Source: Bacteroidales bacterium (GTDB lineage Bacteria > Bacteroidota > Bacteroidia > Bacteroidales > UBA4417). Taken from it: DNA of 49,608 nt. The translations under genes were made by a program, and so were the position numbers. Positions 36,852 to 45,389 of the stretch are shown here, piece by piece (position 1 is the first letter of the stretch; each line of letters begins with the position of its first letter). The stretch is taken from assembly GCA_030654075.1 (NCBI GenBank), contig JAURYB010000190.1, positions 1 through 49,608 of the forward strand, read 5' to 3'. The notes under the pieces were generated by a model. That model made no database searches. It worked only from the letters and a program-made list of their open reading frames with translations, and was not told the origin of the DNA.

Positions 36852-37442
36852 ATGTTAAAATCTTCTTTTACAAATCAATTGATTGAAGCCGGATGCGATG
36901 AAGCGGGTCGTGGATGCCTTGCTGGTCCGGTGTTTGCGGCTGCTGTAATTTTGCCGCTTGATTATATAAATCCGCAATTAAATGATTCCAAAAAACTTAC
37001 TTCGGCGCAACGAGATAAATTACGCTCAGTAATTGAATCTGATGCAGTAGCCTGGGCTGTTGAAATGGTTGATAATGTTGAAATAGATCAGATCAATATC
37101 TTGAATGCTTCCATATTGGCAATGCATAAATCACTGGCAAAACTTTCACCCGTACCTGAACTGATATTGGTTGATGGCAACCGCTTTAAGCCATTCCGGG
37201 AAATTTCATATCAATGCATTATTAAAGGCGACGGATTATTTCTTTCAATCGCGGCTGCTTCGGTATTGGCAAAGACTCACCGTGACGAATATATGATTGA
37301 ACTCCACAAAACTTTTCCTCAATACGGGTGGGACAGAAACAAGGGCTATCCAACACTCGAACATCGTAAAACAATTCTCAGTATCGGCAGTACTCCTTTT
37401 CACCGCGAAACATTTACAGTTCAGATAAAGGACGATAAATAA
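36852..37442 (+). CDS. rnhB: Ribonuclease HII
   Basis: The 196-aa protein has the RNase HII active site: Asp and Glu in EAGCDEAGRGCLAGPVFAAAVI (about 13-34), Asp in LILVDGNRFKP and the fourth acidic residue in AKTHRDEYM, with the PQYGWDRNKGYPTLEHR C-terminal motif. It removes RNA from RNA-DNA hybrids and misincorporated ribonucleotides. Length is typical. Confidence 0.96.
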   Translation: MLKSSFTNQLIEAGCDEAGRGCLAGPVFAAAVILPLDYINPQLNDSKKLTSAQRDKLRSVIESDAVAWAVEMVDNVEIDQINILNASILAMHKSLAKLSPVPELILVDGNRFKPFREISYQCIIKGDGLFLSIAAASVLAKTHRDEYMIELHKTFPQYGWDRNKGYPTLEHRKTILSIGSTPFHRETFTVQIKDDK

Positions 37443-37738
37443 GAATTCCATAAATCAAAAATCCCCGTTTTACAACAGGGACTTCTGTACCAAATTATTA
37501 ACCAGAAAAAACTCCCTCGTTGAAATTAACGTCAAAGTGCTAATCTTTAATCAATATTTATTTTTATTTATATACTCGTTCATTCTACAACACATCTAAT
37601 ATAATAGAACATATTTGATCTTTTTTTTAAATATTTTATTTTTTTTAATTAACATATAAGACTTTATAGCTGTTGATATCTCCCTTCTTAAAAAGCCTAA
37701 GAAAAGCATGCATTTTGTATTTTAGCAATTAATTTGAA

Positions 37739-38830
37739 ATGTTTATGAGGATGCAAATCACCTTTTTCTCTTTTTTTCTACTAACAGCTTATTCTTTAAC
37801 AGCGCAGCAGCTTGTTAATTCTGATTACGCCGCATATATAAAAAAGTATAAATCCATTGCTATCAGGGAAATGGAACTTTATAAAATTCCTGCAAGTATA
37901 ACCCTCGCGCAGGGAATGATTGAGAGTGGATGCGGAAAAAGCAAACTAGCCCTGGATACAAGGAACCATTTCGGCATAAAGTGCCAGCAGGATTGGCCTG
38001 GCGACACATATCTTCATGATGATGACAGGGAAAAAGAATGCTTCCGGAAATACAAGAGTGTTGACGAATCGTTCCGTGATCATTCTATTTTTCTCACAAC
38101 ACGGAAAAGATATTCTGCTTTGTTTACGCTCTCTATCAACGATTATAAAGGATGGGCAAGAGGGTTGAAACAAGCCGGATATGCCACCAATCCTGATTAT
38201 CCCAATATATTAATCCGGTTAATAGAAGCCAACAAACTTTACCTTTTGGATGGGCCTGCTGGCAATTCAGAAGAGATCGCTATCAACGGTCCTGAAACTG
38301 AAATAGACCAGGACGCTCCTAAACCGGACAAAAAAAGCCAGGACAAAAAAAGTCAGGATAAAAAGGGGCTGGATAAAAAAAAGCCAACGAAAACAGATGA
38401 CAGGCTGGTAATCAAAGAAGACCGGGTTTTTTTTCGCAAGAATTACGATATGCCTGCTCCTTCTGGATTTAAGACTTTGTATGCGTCCAATTCGGGCCGA
38501 AAGGTATATACTAATTGTAATGTGCCTTTCATTTTTGCAAAAAAAGATGACTCATGGTATAGCATAGCAAAGGAATTTCATATGTTTATTTTCCATGTTT
38601 ACAGGCAAAACGACCTTAGGGAAAGTGATCAGATTACGCCAGGACAGATGCTCTATCTTAAATCAAAAAAGAAAGCCAATCCGGATAAAACATACAAGGT
38701 AAAAAAGGGAGATAGTATGTATTCCATTTCCCAGGAAAAATGCATAAAACTCAAGCTCCTGCTTAAATATAATAACTTAGAGCAATTCGACGAACCCCGA
38801 CCGGGAGTTGAACTTAAGTTGGAAGAATAA
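37739..38830 (+). CDS. Exported glucosaminidase-domain hydrolase with LysM repeats
   Basis: The 363-aa protein has a signal peptide (1-22, ending LTAQQ) and a glucosaminidase domain at about 30-175 with the likely catalytic Glu in TLAQGMIESGCGKSKLA. A lysine/aspartate linker follows with short repeats (KKSQDKKSQDKKGLDKKK, about 198-216). One degenerate LysM (DSWYSIAKEFHMFIFHVYRQN) and one clear C-terminal LysM (YKVKKGDSMYSISQEKCIKLKLLLKYNNL) end the protein. It probably cleaves peptidoglycan glycan strands in the periplasm, in growth or separation. Such proteins are standard in Bacteroidota. Confidence 0.92.
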   Translation: MFMRMQITFFSFFLLTAYSLTAQQLVNSDYAAYIKKYKSIAIREMELYKIPASITLAQGMIESGCGKSKLALDTRNHFGIKCQQDWPGDTYLHDDDREKECFRKYKSVDESFRDHSIFLTTRKRYSALFTLSINDYKGWARGLKQAGYATNPDYPNILIRLIEANKLYLLDGPAGNSEEIAINGPETEIDQDAPKPDKKSQDKKSQDKKGLDKKKPTKTDDRLVIKEDRVFFRKNYDMPAPSGFKTLYASNSGRKVYTNCNVPFIFAKKDDSWYSIAKEFHMFIFHVYRQNDLRESDQITPGQMLYLKSKKKANPDKTYKVKKGDSMYSISQEKCIKLKLLLKYNNLEQFDEPRPGVELKLEE

Positions 38831-39090
38831 CACATTCTGCTTTCAATATCAATTTAGCCTTTCTGATCACGATTAAAAGAAAAGAATATATTAACGGCCA
38901 TTTTTATTTACCTGCAATTCCTATAAAGTTCCGGGAAATAGTCGCCCTGTTTGGCTGGATGGATAAAAACACTCTTGAATGATGGCATTGTATTGGTTCA
39001 GGTAACGCCTGGTTCACTAATCATTACAGCGACTTTTACAGGTTATTATCACCTTGGTATACTTGGCGGACTATTTATTTTTTAAGCGAT

Positions 39091-40422
39091 TTAAATAACA
39101 GGCTCTGAAACATTTTCAGAATTCTTATTTGATGTGTGAGACAGAAATAAGAGGCAACAGCCAATATACAAAGGCGCTAAAGGCATCATATACCTTGCTA
39201 CACCTAACGGCCCGGTTAAAAAGGCTACATAAAAAACCAGGAACAGCAGAAACCATTTGAAATATTTATTGATATTGCGCCGGAAAATGAAGCCTGTAAA
39301 ACAAATTAATTTGAAGATATTCGCCAGGAAAATAACTGCAAGGGAAATCAGCAAAACAAAGGAGTGTTTAAATAAAAATGCGAGCGCGCCTTTTACGCCA
39401 ATTTGGTTTATCTGAGAAAGCAAGCCATTGATTTTCTCGGCTTTGAGATTGAAAAAATTAACCAGGTCGAACCGGCCGGGATCCAGAAAAAAGCCAGCCA
39501 TACCTTTCGTGTGAAAAAAGAAATAACTTACTGGCCGTTTCATTACAATGGGAATGGAGTGTTGTTTTTTGAATGCGACTTTATTTTTATATGATCCCTG
39601 TAAAGCCGATATACTATCGATTGCTCCTACGGTACTATCAGCTGTTTGCAAACCGTCTGTTTTAGCTAAATAATAGTAAATGTTGAAATCCAGCACATTT
39701 GCGGTCACTATGCTCGATACTTCATATACGCCGGTTTGCCTGTAATTCCGGTATTGGTATGTAAAAAGTACCAGTAAAGGAATCAGGCTTATCAAAAGAG
39801 GTTTAAATGATGCTCTTTTAAAACTTATCCAGATAAAGAAAAGTACATTCGCAAAAATGAAATAAACGATTACCGGTTTTGTTAGTAAGCTCAAACCAAG
39901 TAATAATGAATAGATTAAGCCGTATAAAGAACGTCTTTCGTTCATATATTTTGTAAAAAACCAGGCCATTAATATGATTAGAAACTGAAAGAGCGTATCG
40001 CTCATTATCATGTTTGCGTAAATAAGCTGTGATGGAGTTAGAAAAAGCAAAACAATAAAAAGTATGTCATATTTTACAAGGTATCCGTATTTTAATAGTA
40101 TTTGCCTGACCAGGTAAATTCCGGCAATGGACATTATATTCTGAAGAAAAATAACCAGAATCAAATTGTGCGAAATCATCTGGCAGGTAGCCAGAAAGAG
40201 AGGATATAGTGGCGGTCGTCTTGTTAAAAGCTCAGGAATTAAAGGCTTGTTTATATCGCCGCAATACAAAAGGAAATCTGATTTCAGGTTGGCGGCAGCC
40301 TTTAAGTACTCAAATGAATCTGTAAGGAAATAATTTCCATGCAGTACCTGCCATATAAAAAAAAACAGGTGTAAAAAGATAATGGATAAAAGGAAAAATC
40401 TATTCGTGCCGGTTTTAATCAT
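39091..40422 (-). CDS. Membrane glycosyltransferase, ArnT/PMT (GT39/83)-like
   Basis: The 443-aa protein has about ten transmembrane helices. The first periplasmic loop carries an acidic motif (TDSFEYLKAAANL) and a later RRPPLYPLFLATCQ, typical of GT-C fold enzymes of the glycosyltransferase-39/Wzy-like group. These use lipid-linked sugars to modify proteins or lipids on the outer side of the inner membrane. The C-terminus (GVARYMMPLAPLYIGC) also fits the family. No adjacent polyprenyl-sugar synthase helps define the substrate. Confidence in GT-C fold is good; in the exact family, moderate. Confidence 0.8.
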   Translation of the reverse strand: MIKTGTNRFFLLSIIFLHLFFFIWQVLHGNYFLTDSFEYLKAAANLKSDFLLYCGDINKPLIPELLTRRPPLYPLFLATCQMISHNLILVIFLQNIMSIAGIYLVRQILLKYGYLVKYDILFIVLLFLTPSQLIYANMIMSDTLFQFLIILMAWFFTKYMNERRSLYGLIYSLLLGLSLLTKPVIVYFIFANVLFFIWISFKRASFKPLLISLIPLLVLFTYQYRNYRQTGVYEVSSIVTANVLDFNIYYYLAKTDGLQTADSTVGAIDSISALQGSYKNKVAFKKQHSIPIVMKRPVSYFFFHTKGMAGFFLDPGRFDLVNFFNLKAEKINGLLSQINQIGVKGALAFLFKHSFVLLISLAVIFLANIFKLICFTGFIFRRNINKYFKWFLLFLVFYVAFLTGPLGVARYMMPLAPLYIGCCLLFLSHTSNKNSENVSEPVI

Positions 40423-40499
40423 GAAAACATATTTATTGGTTCACCGGAATACAGATTACTAAAATCATTTCCAGGATTATCATCGGGTACAAATATCGG

Positions 40500-40904
40500 C
40501 TATTTCTTTCCAATCACAATATTTCCGGGACCATACCAGGGATGTATCTCATAGCCAAGCCTACCTGATTTAATAGCCGGATCAGTTTGCAGGAGTTGTT
40601 TTACTTCATCCTCTGTAGCAACATCAAAAATAAATATGCCCCTGTATATACCTTTATCCATAAAAGGACCTGCGAGTATCATCTTCTTTTCGTTGAACAA
40701 GCGGGTAATATTGTTCAGATGCCCTTCCTGGATTTTGGCGGCGGTTGTGCTGTCCTGTGTCCGGTTTGGGCCAGTTGTGAGAAGTACCATAAAGTACTGC
40801 TTCATCTGGAATTCTTCCTCAACATCAGATTGGGCTTTTAGAGTACTGAAGGAAATAGAAAATAGGAAAATGGTAAGAAGAATTCCTGTAGCAAAACCTT
40901 TCAT
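40500..40904 (-). CDS. Exported YciI-like protein
   Basis: The 134-aa protein has a signal peptide (1-24, ATGILLTIFLFSISFSTLKAQ), then a YciI-like ferredoxin-fold domain (QYFMVLLTTGPN, EGHLNNITRLFNEKKMILAGPFMDKGIYRGIFIFDVATEDEVKQLLQTDPAIKSGRL). YciI domains normally occur in the cytosol and their enzymatic role is unclear; the conserved His of the family aligns with EGHLNN. It reads left, downstream of the E1 gene by 31 bp, so it may be in its transcription unit. Confidence 0.88.
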   Translation of the reverse strand: MKGFATGILLTIFLFSISFSTLKAQSDVEEEFQMKQYFMVLLTTGPNRTQDSTTAAKIQEGHLNNITRLFNEKKMILAGPFMDKGIYRGIFIFDVATEDEVKQLLQTDPAIKSGRLGYEIHPWYGPGNIVIGKK

Positions 40905-40935
40905 AGTGAGTATTATGTGATGGATAAACAGTGAT

Positions 40936-43368
40936 TTAGAAGATTTTTGGATATTTTGCAGGATTGTAATCGTGCATCATATTATAAATGCAATCGAAAA
41001 CATCTTCGGCATTTGGGTTTGAGAAATAATCGCCGTCGGTACCATAGGCTGCCCTGTGTGCCTGGGCAGTAACCGTGCGAGGTTCAGAATCAAGATACTG
41101 GAATCCTTTCTGATCTTCCAGCACTTTCTGCATCATATAAGCCGTTGCGCCGCCAGGAACATCTTCATCAAAGAATACAATTTTATTGGTCTTTTTAAGT
41201 GATTCGGCTATCATCGAATTGATATCGAATGGCTCTAATGATTGAACATCAATCAGTTCCACCGATATTTTAAAGTCGCGAAGCTGCGAAACGGCATCCT
41301 GCGCAACGCGTACACACGAACCATAGGTAACCAGCGTAACGTCAGTTCCCTGGTCCATAATTTCCGGCACTCCAACCGGGATGCGGAATTCGCCTATATT
41401 CGAAGGTCTTTTCTCTCGTAAGCGGTAACCGTTCAATGGTTCAATGATCAGAGCCGGTTCATCAGATTGAAGCATGGTATTATAAAAACCTGCAGCGCGC
41501 GTCATATCACGGGGAACCAGAACATAAATTCCCCTGATGCTGTTGATTACCATGCTTAATGGCGATCCGGAATGCCATATGCCTTCGAGACGGTGTCCAC
41601 GGGTGGTAATGATCATGGGAGCTTTCTGCCCTCCCCGGGTACGGTATTGCAAGGTTGCCAGGTCATCGCTCATCACCTGAAGGCCATATAAGAGGTAATC
41701 AAAATACTGGATTTCGGCTACCGGGCGTAATCCCCTGACAGCCATACCGATTCCCTGGCCAATAATTGTTGTTTCGCGAATGCCGGTATCAAAAATGCGT
41801 GTTTCACCATATTTTGCCTGCAAGCCTTCGTATGTCTGATTTACGCCTCCAATTTTACCAACATCTTCACCGAAAAGCACAATCTTTTCATTCTTTTCGA
41901 ACTGGTAATCCCAATTATCGCGCAGAATTTCACGACCGGGTACCATCAACGCATCATCGGCATAAGTCGGAGCAATCGGTTTAACTTTCCGTGCCGATTC
42001 CTCATATTCGCTGTAAAGGAAAGTATTGAACTTTTCGTGACTTACCTTAAGTTCTTTCTCAAGCCAATTGGATACATTGGTTTTGAGTGAGTTGGAAGGA
42101 TTGCTGCACGAATCGCATATCAGCCTCAGTATTTTCTTAGCTGCCGACATGATATCTTTACGGATAGGCTCGGCAACATGGCGTAAATCTTCTTTTATGG
42201 AATTGATCTTAGCAGTTTTAGCACAATTGCACGTAGTTACATCTGCAATTGCCAGGAATTCATCCCGAAGCTGAAGCAAGGGTTTCTGGTAATGGCTCCA
42301 GGCGGCTTTTTTTGCCTTTTTTACTATGTCAACCGATTCACTTTCGATAACTCTTAATTCTTCATCCGAAGCGATGTTTTCGGCGATGATCCATTGGCGC
42401 ATCTGTTTAATGCAATCAAATTCCTTTTCCCATTCAAGTCTTTCTGTTGATTTGTATCTTTCGTGAGAGCCGGAAGTGCTATGGCCCAGAGGTTGTGTTA
42501 ATTCAGTAACATGAAATAAAACTGGAATATGATTTTTACGGCATTCATTGATGCCTTCTTCATACATTTTACACAGGGCGGCATAATCCCAACCTTTAGC
42601 TGTGTAAAAAAGGAAACCGTTCTTATCCTCAGTTTTTTCAAAACCTTTAAGTACTGCGGAGATGCTTTCTTTCGTAGTTTGAAGTGAGCTTGGAACAGAT
42701 ATTCCAAAGCCATCGTCCCAAACCGATAAAGCCATAGGTACCTGCATAACACCGGCAGCATTAATTGTTTCCCAGAAATGGCCTTCCGAAGTACTGGCAT
42801 CACCTATAGTCCCAAATGCGACTTCATCCCCATTTTTCGAAATAGTTGAATATTGAGCGAGGGCAGCATTATCACGGAATAATTTTGATGTTAACGCAAG
42901 CCCCAGCAAACGAGGCATTTGTCCTGCGGTAGGGGAGATGTCGGCCGAAGAGTTTTTCTGTTCCGTAAGGTCTTTCCAGTTTCCTTTTTCATCAAGGCTT
43001 CGCGTTGCAAAGTGGTTTCCCATCAGTCGGCCGGCATTCATAGGATTGTATTCGGGATTGGTGTCGCCATAAATCTGGGCAAAAACTTCCTCAATTCGCA
43101 TCAATCCCGAGGCAACCATAAAAGTCTGGTCGCGGTAATAACCTGAGCGCCAGTCGCCTTTTCGGAAAACTCTTGACATTGCCAGTTGAGCTACTTCCTT
43201 CCCGTCGCCAAAAATTCCGAATTTGCCTTTTCCTGTAAGCACTTCGCGACGGCCAAGCAAACTGGCTTGCCTGCTTTCGTTGGCAATACGGTAATCATTT
43301 AAAACTTCTTCCTTGTTAAATGCTTGCGAATCAGTTTGATGATGTTTGTTAATGGTTTTAACCGCCAT
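40936..43368 (-). CDS. Fused 2-oxoacid dehydrogenase E1 (alpha+beta), branched-chain type
   Basis: The 810-aa protein joins an E1-alpha (about 20-330) to an E1-beta (about 475-810). The alpha half has the TPP motif GDASTSEG (189-196), with WDDGFGIS (217-224) at the place of the usual NN. The beta half shows VLFGEDVGKIGGVNQTYEGL, RIFDTGIRETTIIGQGIGMA and VPGGATAYMMQ. A ~140-residue linker has several cysteines (TTCNCAKTAK; ICDSCSNP). It would decarboxylate a 2-oxoacid with TPP and transfer the acyl group to lipoyl-E2. No E2 or E3 gene is in the window. Fused E1 proteins are known in Bacteroidota. The 2-oxoacid is uncertain. Confidence 0.92.
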   Translation of the reverse strand: MAVKTINKHHQTDSQAFNKEEVLNDYRIANESRQASLLGRREVLTGKGKFGIFGDGKEVAQLAMSRVFRKGDWRSGYYRDQTFMVASGLMRIEEVFAQIYGDTNPEYNPMNAGRLMGNHFATRSLDEKGNWKDLTEQKNSSADISPTAGQMPRLLGLALTSKLFRDNAALAQYSTISKNGDEVAFGTIGDASTSEGHFWETINAAGVMQVPMALSVWDDGFGISVPSSLQTTKESISAVLKGFEKTEDKNGFLFYTAKGWDYAALCKMYEEGINECRKNHIPVLFHVTELTQPLGHSTSGSHERYKSTERLEWEKEFDCIKQMRQWIIAENIASDEELRVIESESVDIVKKAKKAAWSHYQKPLLQLRDEFLAIADVTTCNCAKTAKINSIKEDLRHVAEPIRKDIMSAAKKILRLICDSCSNPSNSLKTNVSNWLEKELKVSHEKFNTFLYSEYEESARKVKPIAPTYADDALMVPGREILRDNWDYQFEKNEKIVLFGEDVGKIGGVNQTYEGLQAKYGETRIFDTGIRETTIIGQGIGMAVRGLRPVAEIQYFDYLLYGLQVMSDDLATLQYRTRGGQKAPMIITTRGHRLEGIWHSGSPLSMVINSIRGIYVLVPRDMTRAAGFYNTMLQSDEPALIIEPLNGYRLREKRPSNIGEFRIPVGVPEIMDQGTDVTLVTYGSCVRVAQDAVSQLRDFKISVELIDVQSLEPFDINSMIAESLKKTNKIVFFDEDVPGGATAYMMQKVLEDQKGFQYLDSEPRTVTAQAHRAAYGTDGDYFSNPNAEDVFDCIYNMMHDYNPAKYPKIF

Positions 43369-43406
43369 GCCTGGATACGTATTTATATAATGTAGTGTTT
43401 TTATAA

Positions 43407-43414
43407 CAAAAATA
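43407..43414 (-). promoter_or_regulatory. Candidate -7 box for the E1 gene
   Basis: The minus strand reads TATTTTTG (TAnnTTTG), 38 nt before the E1 start codon, in the 68-bp gap from the rubrerythrin-like gene. Confidence 0.55.
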
Positions 43415-43436
43415 GGTGTTTCAATGTTGCGTAAAG

Positions 43437-44012
43437 TTAATAATTCTCAGCTAGTATTTCAAAATACGCTTGTGGATGTTCGCATCCGGGGCAGTTTTTC
43501 AAGGCGCGGTCGCTTTCGTAAATAAGGCCACATTTGCGACAGATCCATTTTACCTTTTTATCCTTTTTGAAAACTGTTCCGTTTTCGATATTGCCTGCAA
43601 GTTTTGCGAAGCGCTCAGCATAAAATTTCTTTATTTGCCTGAACAGTTTTAATTTGGTGGCTACCTGTTTTAATCCTTCATCCCAGGCTGACTGTTCAGA
43701 TTCGGCAAATAATGAACTCTCCTGAATGTTTTCAGCTTCAAAAGCAACTTTCAGATTTTCGAGAGTTGTACCTATAGGTTCAGCTTTAAAAGTGGAAGTA
43801 ATTTCCAGTTCAGTGCCTTCCAGGAAACGGAATAATGTTTTGGTATGCGACTTTTTCTGTTCAGCTGTTTCTGTAAATATTGCCGCTATTTGCTGATAAC
43901 CTTCCTTGGTAGCTACCTTGGCAAACCACAGATATTTCTGTATGGCCTGTGTTTCGACGGCAAATGCACGCATAACTTGCTGAGCAGTACGTGAATTATT
44001 GAATTCCTCCAT
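43437..44012 (-). CDS. Rubrerythrin-like protein with altered diiron ligands
   Basis: The 191-aa protein has rubrerythrin length and order: a ferritin-like four-helix domain (about 10-145) and a C-terminal rubredoxin domain with both CxxC pairs (WICRKCG at 156-162 and NCPGCEHP at 173-180). Rubrerythrins reduce peroxide in the cytosol. Gap-free comparison with the family shows the first Glu ligand kept (E20), but the two ExxH motifs read KKSH (53-56) and KKFY (128-131), and the ExxE motif reads ENIQ (94-97). Most diiron ligands are therefore lost. Thioredoxin and peroxidase genes lie nearby, upstream. Confidence 0.88.
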   Translation of the reverse strand: MEEFNNSRTAQQVMRAFAVETQAIQKYLWFAKVATKEGYQQIAAIFTETAEQKKSHTKTLFRFLEGTELEITSTFKAEPIGTTLENLKVAFEAENIQESSLFAESEQSAWDEGLKQVATKLKLFRQIKKFYAERFAKLAGNIENGTVFKKDKKVKWICRKCGLIYESDRALKNCPGCEHPQAYFEILAENY

Positions 44013-44340
44013 AGTTTTACGTTTTAATTCCGCACTATAAAAATATGCAATTAAATCTATACGAGATAATGTTTTTCAAAATAGACTTTAAATTTCCATA
44101 AACTAAAGTGTGGATTTATGGAATTATTTGCGAAAAAACCGGTACCAGATAATTCTGAACCGGTTAATGAAAATCTTTTATGGGTTGATTCATTTTAAAA
44201 AAGAACCAAGTCACAAATTCCAAATTTCAAATCCCAAAGCCTTTACTCTATTCACTTTTTGAATTTGGGTTCCTTGGATTTTGGTTCCTTGGAATTTGGG
44301 ACTTTGAATTTATAAAATGATCGTTTTGTCCGACAATAAT
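44013..44340. other. Intergenic stretch filled partly by an inverted heptamer array
   Basis: The 328-bp gap between two leftward genes has no coding ORF. The first 190 bp are AT-rich and should hold the rubrerythrin-like gene's promoter; no clear -7 box was found. The rest is the inverted array at 44204-44311. Confidence 0.5.
44204..44311. repeat. Inverted pair of 7/8-nt-period arrays
   Basis: The left arm has AACCAAG, TCACAAA, TTCCAAA, TTTCAAA, TCCCAAAG (44204-44239). The right arm (44256-44311) is built from TTTGGGTT, CCTTGGAT, TTTGGTT, CCTTGGAA, TTTGGGAC units, complementary in kind to the left arm. The structure ends 29 bp before the stop-codon end of the glutathione peroxidase gene. Confidence 0.8.
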
Positions 44341-44880
44341 TTATTTGCCTGTAATCCAATTAACGATTTTGTCATCATTTGGCTTTGTTCCGGGTGAAGC
44401 GAAATCAACAAGGTTTCCTTTTTCGTCTATCATAAATTTTTGAAAATTCCAGCTTACAGGAGCATCCATTTTGCCATTCAAAGCTTTTGTTGTCAGCCAT
44501 TTGTATATCGGGTCTATATCGTTGCCTTTAACGGATATTTTCTCCATCATTGGAAAAGTAACCTGGTAATTCAAGGTGCAAAACTGTTTGATTTCAGCGT
44601 TTGAACCGGGTTCCTGCTTCAGGAAATTGTTGGCGGGAAAGCCGATAATTACAAATTTGTCAGGCCCGTATTTTAAATAAAGTGCTTCTAAATCTTTGTA
44701 CTGCGGGGTATGTCCACATTTTGAAGCTGTATTTACAACCAGTACTTTCTTGCCCTTCAGGCTCGAAAGATCAAATGTTTTGCCATCAATATCCTTGATT
44801 TTAAAGCTGTACAAATTAGTTTGAGCAAACCCCGAAATTCCGGCAATCATAAGAAGTGCTATTAGTGATAAGGTTTTCAT
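44341..44880 (-). CDS. Exported glutathione peroxidase-like (thiol peroxidase) protein
   Basis: The 179-aa protein has a signal peptide (1-19, ending SGFAQ) and the GPx fold: the peroxidatic Cys55 in NTASKCGHTPQY, FPANNFLKQEPG (81-92), WNFQKFMID with Trp144/Asn145, and a likely resolving Cys101 in QFCTLNY. The usual FPCNQF reads FPANNF, so the catalytic Gln is Asn85 here. With a non-seleno Cys it probably uses thioredoxin-like partners in the periplasm. A thioredoxin-fold gene lies 167 bp upstream. Confidence 0.93.
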   Translation of the reverse strand: MKTLSLIALLMIAGISGFAQTNLYSFKIKDIDGKTFDLSSLKGKKVLVVNTASKCGHTPQYKDLEALYLKYGPDKFVIIGFPANNFLKQEPGSNAEIKQFCTLNYQVTFPMMEKISVKGNDIDPIYKWLTTKALNGKMDAPVSWNFQKFMIDEKGNLVDFASPGTKPNDDKIVNWITGK

Positions 44881-45047
44881 TTAACTGAGAATTAAAATTT
44901 ATGTTTAAATTTTCTGATTAATTATTAAACATAAAAACATTCTTGCTGGCTGAATGTTCATTTTTTAAGAAAAGTTGGGAATTCTGATTCGGACCTTTTA
45001 GACCTGAATTCTGTTATCAGAACATTATCTTAAAAAGTGAAAACTGC

Positions 45048-45362
45048 CTAGAAAATCATATTATAAATTCTTTCGATTTTATCGTGTAATTCGCTGATTG
45101 ATATATTTTTACTCTCCCTGATATATTCTTTTCCCTCGAAAAATACAATTAGGGTTGGCGATGCAAACACACCATGTTGAGCTGATAAAGCAGGATGTTG
45201 TTCCGCGTTTATCAGCCGAAACTCAATCCTAGGGAAATTATCCTGGACCAATTCCTGAACTTTCGGTCTAAGGATTTTACAGGGCGCGCAGTTGTCGTTA
45301 TAAAAATAGAGTAATACGGCAGTATTATCTGCAACGAGGCTTTCAATATCTTTGATATCCAT
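45048..45362 (-). CDS. Thioredoxin-family protein with CAPC active site
   Basis: The 104-aa protein has a thioredoxin fold with CAPC at 25-28 (NDNCAPCKILRPKV) instead of CGPC, and the cis-Pro region VFASPTLIVFFEGKEY. There is no signal peptide, so it is cytosolic. It starts 27 bp after the TIGR02757-type gene and is probably co-transcribed with it. It may reduce peroxidases or other disulfides; partners are not known. Confidence 0.92.
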   Translation of the reverse strand: MDIKDIESLVADNTAVLLYFYNDNCAPCKILRPKVQELVQDNFPRIEFRLINAEQHPALSAQHGVFASPTLIVFFEGKEYIRESKNISISELHDKIERIYNMIF

Positions 45363-45389
45363 TGATTTAATTTTTATACTTGTGAAGGT

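Noticed and set aside
37443..37738. Possible terminator or RNA in the very AT-rich gap after rnhB.
   Set aside because: The only hairpin (CCC...GGG around 37465-37480) is too short and lacks a T run; nothing else structured was seen.
38831..39090. Protein-like frames (HFYLPAIPIKFREIVALFGW and TATFTGYYHLGILGGLFIF) in the gap before the membrane glycosyltransferase.
   Set aside because: They lie in two different frames without suitable starts and match nothing I know; a decayed gene is possible but cannot be supported.
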